This document shows, piece after piece, positions 19,029 to 20,350 of a stretch of DNA of 20,350 nt (the stretch's first letter is position 1; every line of letters begins with the position of its first letter). Source of the stretch: a virus. The stretch spans positions 1-20,350 of IMG/VR virus record IMGVR_UViG_3300043395_001558, one strand, 5' to 3'. The notes below the pieces were generated by a model. That model searched no databases. It was not told where the DNA came from and saw only the letters and a program-made list of their open reading frames with translations. A program made the translations under genes and the position numbers.

Positions 19029-19923
19029 TGACAATGCCGACGTGGTCAACGGTGTAGGATGCGCAGAACGACACCTCGTCTGCCTCGACCTCGATGTCGA
19101 GGTTCGGGTTCAATAAGTGGACGCGCTGCACGCCCGGCTGGTGGAGAGCGGCGTAGATGCCCGAAACGGTGACGTCCTTCCCGATGCGCCGCACGCTTTC
19201 GAGGTAGGCTTCGAGCGCGTCGCGGGCGGCTTGCGTGACCACCGCCGGATCAGGGCCGGGGTAGGTGTAAAGCTCGGCGGTCAGGGTGAAGTTGACCACC
19301 GTCACCGGCTGCACGGTGACGTTGTCGGTGAGCGGCCGGACGTCCTCGGCATTGAGAGCGACCTCCACGATGTCGAGCAGTCCGCTCGACGGGACGCCGT
19401 CGGCGACCGATCGACACATGACGGTCACGACCACGTTGCCAGGGCTCGGGCTGCTCGCCGCGGCGTCGAGGACATCCCCATCAGCGGCGAGCGCGTGGAA
19501 GATGTAAGCGCCCTCAGGTCCCGCCGTGCTCAACCCCTCAAGCGCGAGCTGGATGCGTCGGCGAAGGTCCGTGTCGGACTCCATGACGGCCGGCACGGGA
19601 GGAACGGCTTCCTCGTCGGCCTCGGTGATGGTCAGCCTCGTCACGCCGAACAACGCGCCGATCTGCTCAAGGTCGGCCCCGGTCGCGTAGGCGAGCATCG
19701 TGGCGCGTGCGGCGTCGTTGACCCGCTGGCGGATCAGGAGTTCGCGATACGCACACACTTCGAGAATCTTGTAGGCCGGATCAGACTCGACCAGCGCCGT
19801 GAACGCCGGATCGCGGGCCTGTAGGTCGGCCAGCATCGCGGCGAGGATCGCCTCGAAGTCGAGGGTCTCCACCACGCTCGGCGGTGGAAGGGTGGAAAGG
19901 TCAATGGTCGTGAACGCACTCAT
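19021..19923 (-). CDS. J: baseplate protein J (300 aa)
   Basis: ATG at 19923 overlaps the W stop by four bases. MSAFTTIDLSTLPPPSVVET, LDFEAILAAMLADLQARDPA, FTALVESDPAYKILEVCAYR, ELLIRQRVNDAARATMLAYA, TGADLEQIGALFGVTRL is the clear P2 gpJ/baseplate-J start. The later RRIQLALEGLSTAGPEGAYI and GNVVVTVMCRSVADGVPSS, then PVTVVNFTLTAELYTYPG are typical of the family's wedge part. Length equals P2 J (302). It forms the baseplate wedge with W and I. No anomalies. Confidence 0.95.
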   Translation of the reverse strand: MSAFTTIDLSTLPPPSVVETLDFEAILAAMLADLQARDPAFTALVESDPAYKILEVCAYRELLIRQRVNDAARATMLAYATGADLEQIGALFGVTRLTITEADEEAVPPVPAVMESDTDLRRRIQLALEGLSTAGPEGAYIFHALAADGDVLDAAASSPSPGNVVVTVMCRSVADGVPSSGLLDIVEVALNAEDVRPLTDNVTVQPVTVVNFTLTAELYTYPGPDPAVVTQAARDALEAYLESVRRIGKDVTVSGIYAALHQPGVQRVHLLNPNLDIEVEADEVSFCASYTVDHVGIVNE

Positions 19924-20258
19924 GCGATTTGGACGCCGTCGAGGAACACCGGCTCGCCGGTCGGCAGGTAGATGGCTTCGAGGTCAATGGAGATGGACGC
20001 TTCCGACGTGCTGCGGGCCTGCACGCGCTGGACCTTGATGCGAGGTTCCCACCGGAGCAGGGCTTCGGCCGTCGCGGCGAACAGCTCGATGATCGTTGCG
20101 TCGTTCAGCGGGTTGTCGACCAGGTCAAAGAGTCGGCTCCCATACTCGCGACGCATGACGCGCGAACCCAGCGGCGTCGTCAGGATGTCCCGGATCGACT
20201 GCCGCAGGTGATCCAACCCCGAGAGCGGTTTCCCGGTTGTTGCGTCGGTGCCTCGCAT
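19920..20258 (-). CDS. W: baseplate wedge protein W, gp25-like (112 aa)
   Basis: ATG at 20258. The family signature TTPLGSRVMRREYGSRLFDL is at residues 27-46, followed by VDNPLNDATIIELFAATAEA, LLRWEPRIKVQRVQ and ISIDLEAIYLPTGEPV. Length fits P2 W (115) and T4 gp25-like lysozyme-fold proteins, without lysozyme activity. The first visible gene of the tail operon. P2 has the spike gene V upstream; the window ends before it could appear, and only a leader and terminator are seen. Confidence 0.95.
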   Translation of the reverse strand: MRGTDATTGKPLSGLDHLRQSIRDILTTPLGSRVMRREYGSRLFDLVDNPLNDATIIELFAATAEALLRWEPRIKVQRVQARSTSEASISIDLEAIYLPTGEPVFLDGVQIA

Positions 20259-20284
20259 CGTCGGACGGTAGGAACGGCACGGGC

Positions 20285-20307
20285 TGAGGGTCGAGTGGGG
20301 TTTTGTC
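20285..20307. repeat. 23-base direct repeat, copy 2 (leader of W)
   Basis: Identical to 16034-16056. It lies 27 bases upstream of the W start, after the minus-strand terminator at the right edge. A new transcript starting near here would carry it in its leader, as would an mRNA for the sheath gene. Confidence 0.7.
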
Positions 20308-20317
20308 TCACAGACGC

Positions 20318-20349
20318 AAAAACGCCCGCCACCGGTGAGGATGGCGAGC
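20318..20349 (-). terminator. rho-independent terminator upstream of W
   Basis: On the minus strand GCTCGCCA (20349-20342) pairs with TGGCGGGC (20331-20324) over eight pairs including one G:T, with a ten-base loop, followed by G then TTTTT (20322-20318). It probably ends the operon to the right and implies that W and following tail genes have their own promoter or read through. Confidence 0.6.
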
Positions 20350-20350
20350 G

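Overview
The window is a stretch of a temperate, contractile-tailed bacteriophage (P2-like myovirus) genome from a GC-rich host. Every gene I accept reads leftward on the minus strand, so the biological order runs from base 20350 down to base 1. Genes are packed with 1-8 base overlaps (many ATGA or GTGA junctions). I cannot name the host. Most starts lack a Shine-Dalgarno sequence and are instead preceded by an A/C-rich ACCAACC leader, which suggests a host lineage with little SD use.

Right part (about 10.2-20.3 kb): tail module in near-P2 order. After a terminator at the right edge come W and J (baseplate), I, a tail fibre with five 36-residue repeats, a likely fibre-assembly protein, two tiny membrane proteins, sheath (FI), tube (FII), the E/E+E' assembly chaperone pair with a -1 slippery site, tape measure (T), U, X and D. 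D is split into two abutting reading frames. The sheath and I proteins each carry an inserted domain of about 110 residues.

Middle part (about 2.1-10.1 kb): an early recombination and replication cassette transcribed in the same direction. It holds a RecE/Cas4-like PD-(D/E)XK exonuclease, a probable single-strand annealing protein, a small helix-turn-helix protein, a hypothetical protein, a coiled-coil protein, a winged-helix protein, a two-span membrane protein and a shortened DnaN-like sliding clamp. These are followed by an unknown coiled-coil protein, an ASCH-like protein, two paralogous 65-77 residue proteins, a 60-residue protein, a 55-residue zinc ribbon, a SprT-like metalloprotease and a zinc-finger protein. 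The exonuclease, annealing protein and clamp suggest phage-directed replication and recombination; the zinc proteins and ASCH protein are probable host-takeover or nucleic-acid accessory factors.

Attachment region (about 1.86-2.11 kb): a 52-base copy of the 3' half of an initiator tRNA-Met gene, including CCA, lies on the plus strand. It is flanked on both sides by paired 11-base-period repeats and followed by a strong plus-strand terminator. With phage-like genes on both sides and no 5' tRNA half, this looks like attP, or a junction of tandem elements. No integrase is visible.

Left part (1-1.94 kb): four small genes of unknown function, again minus strand and overlapping, the last running off the window. 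No capsid, portal, terminase, repressor or rRNA genes are present here.
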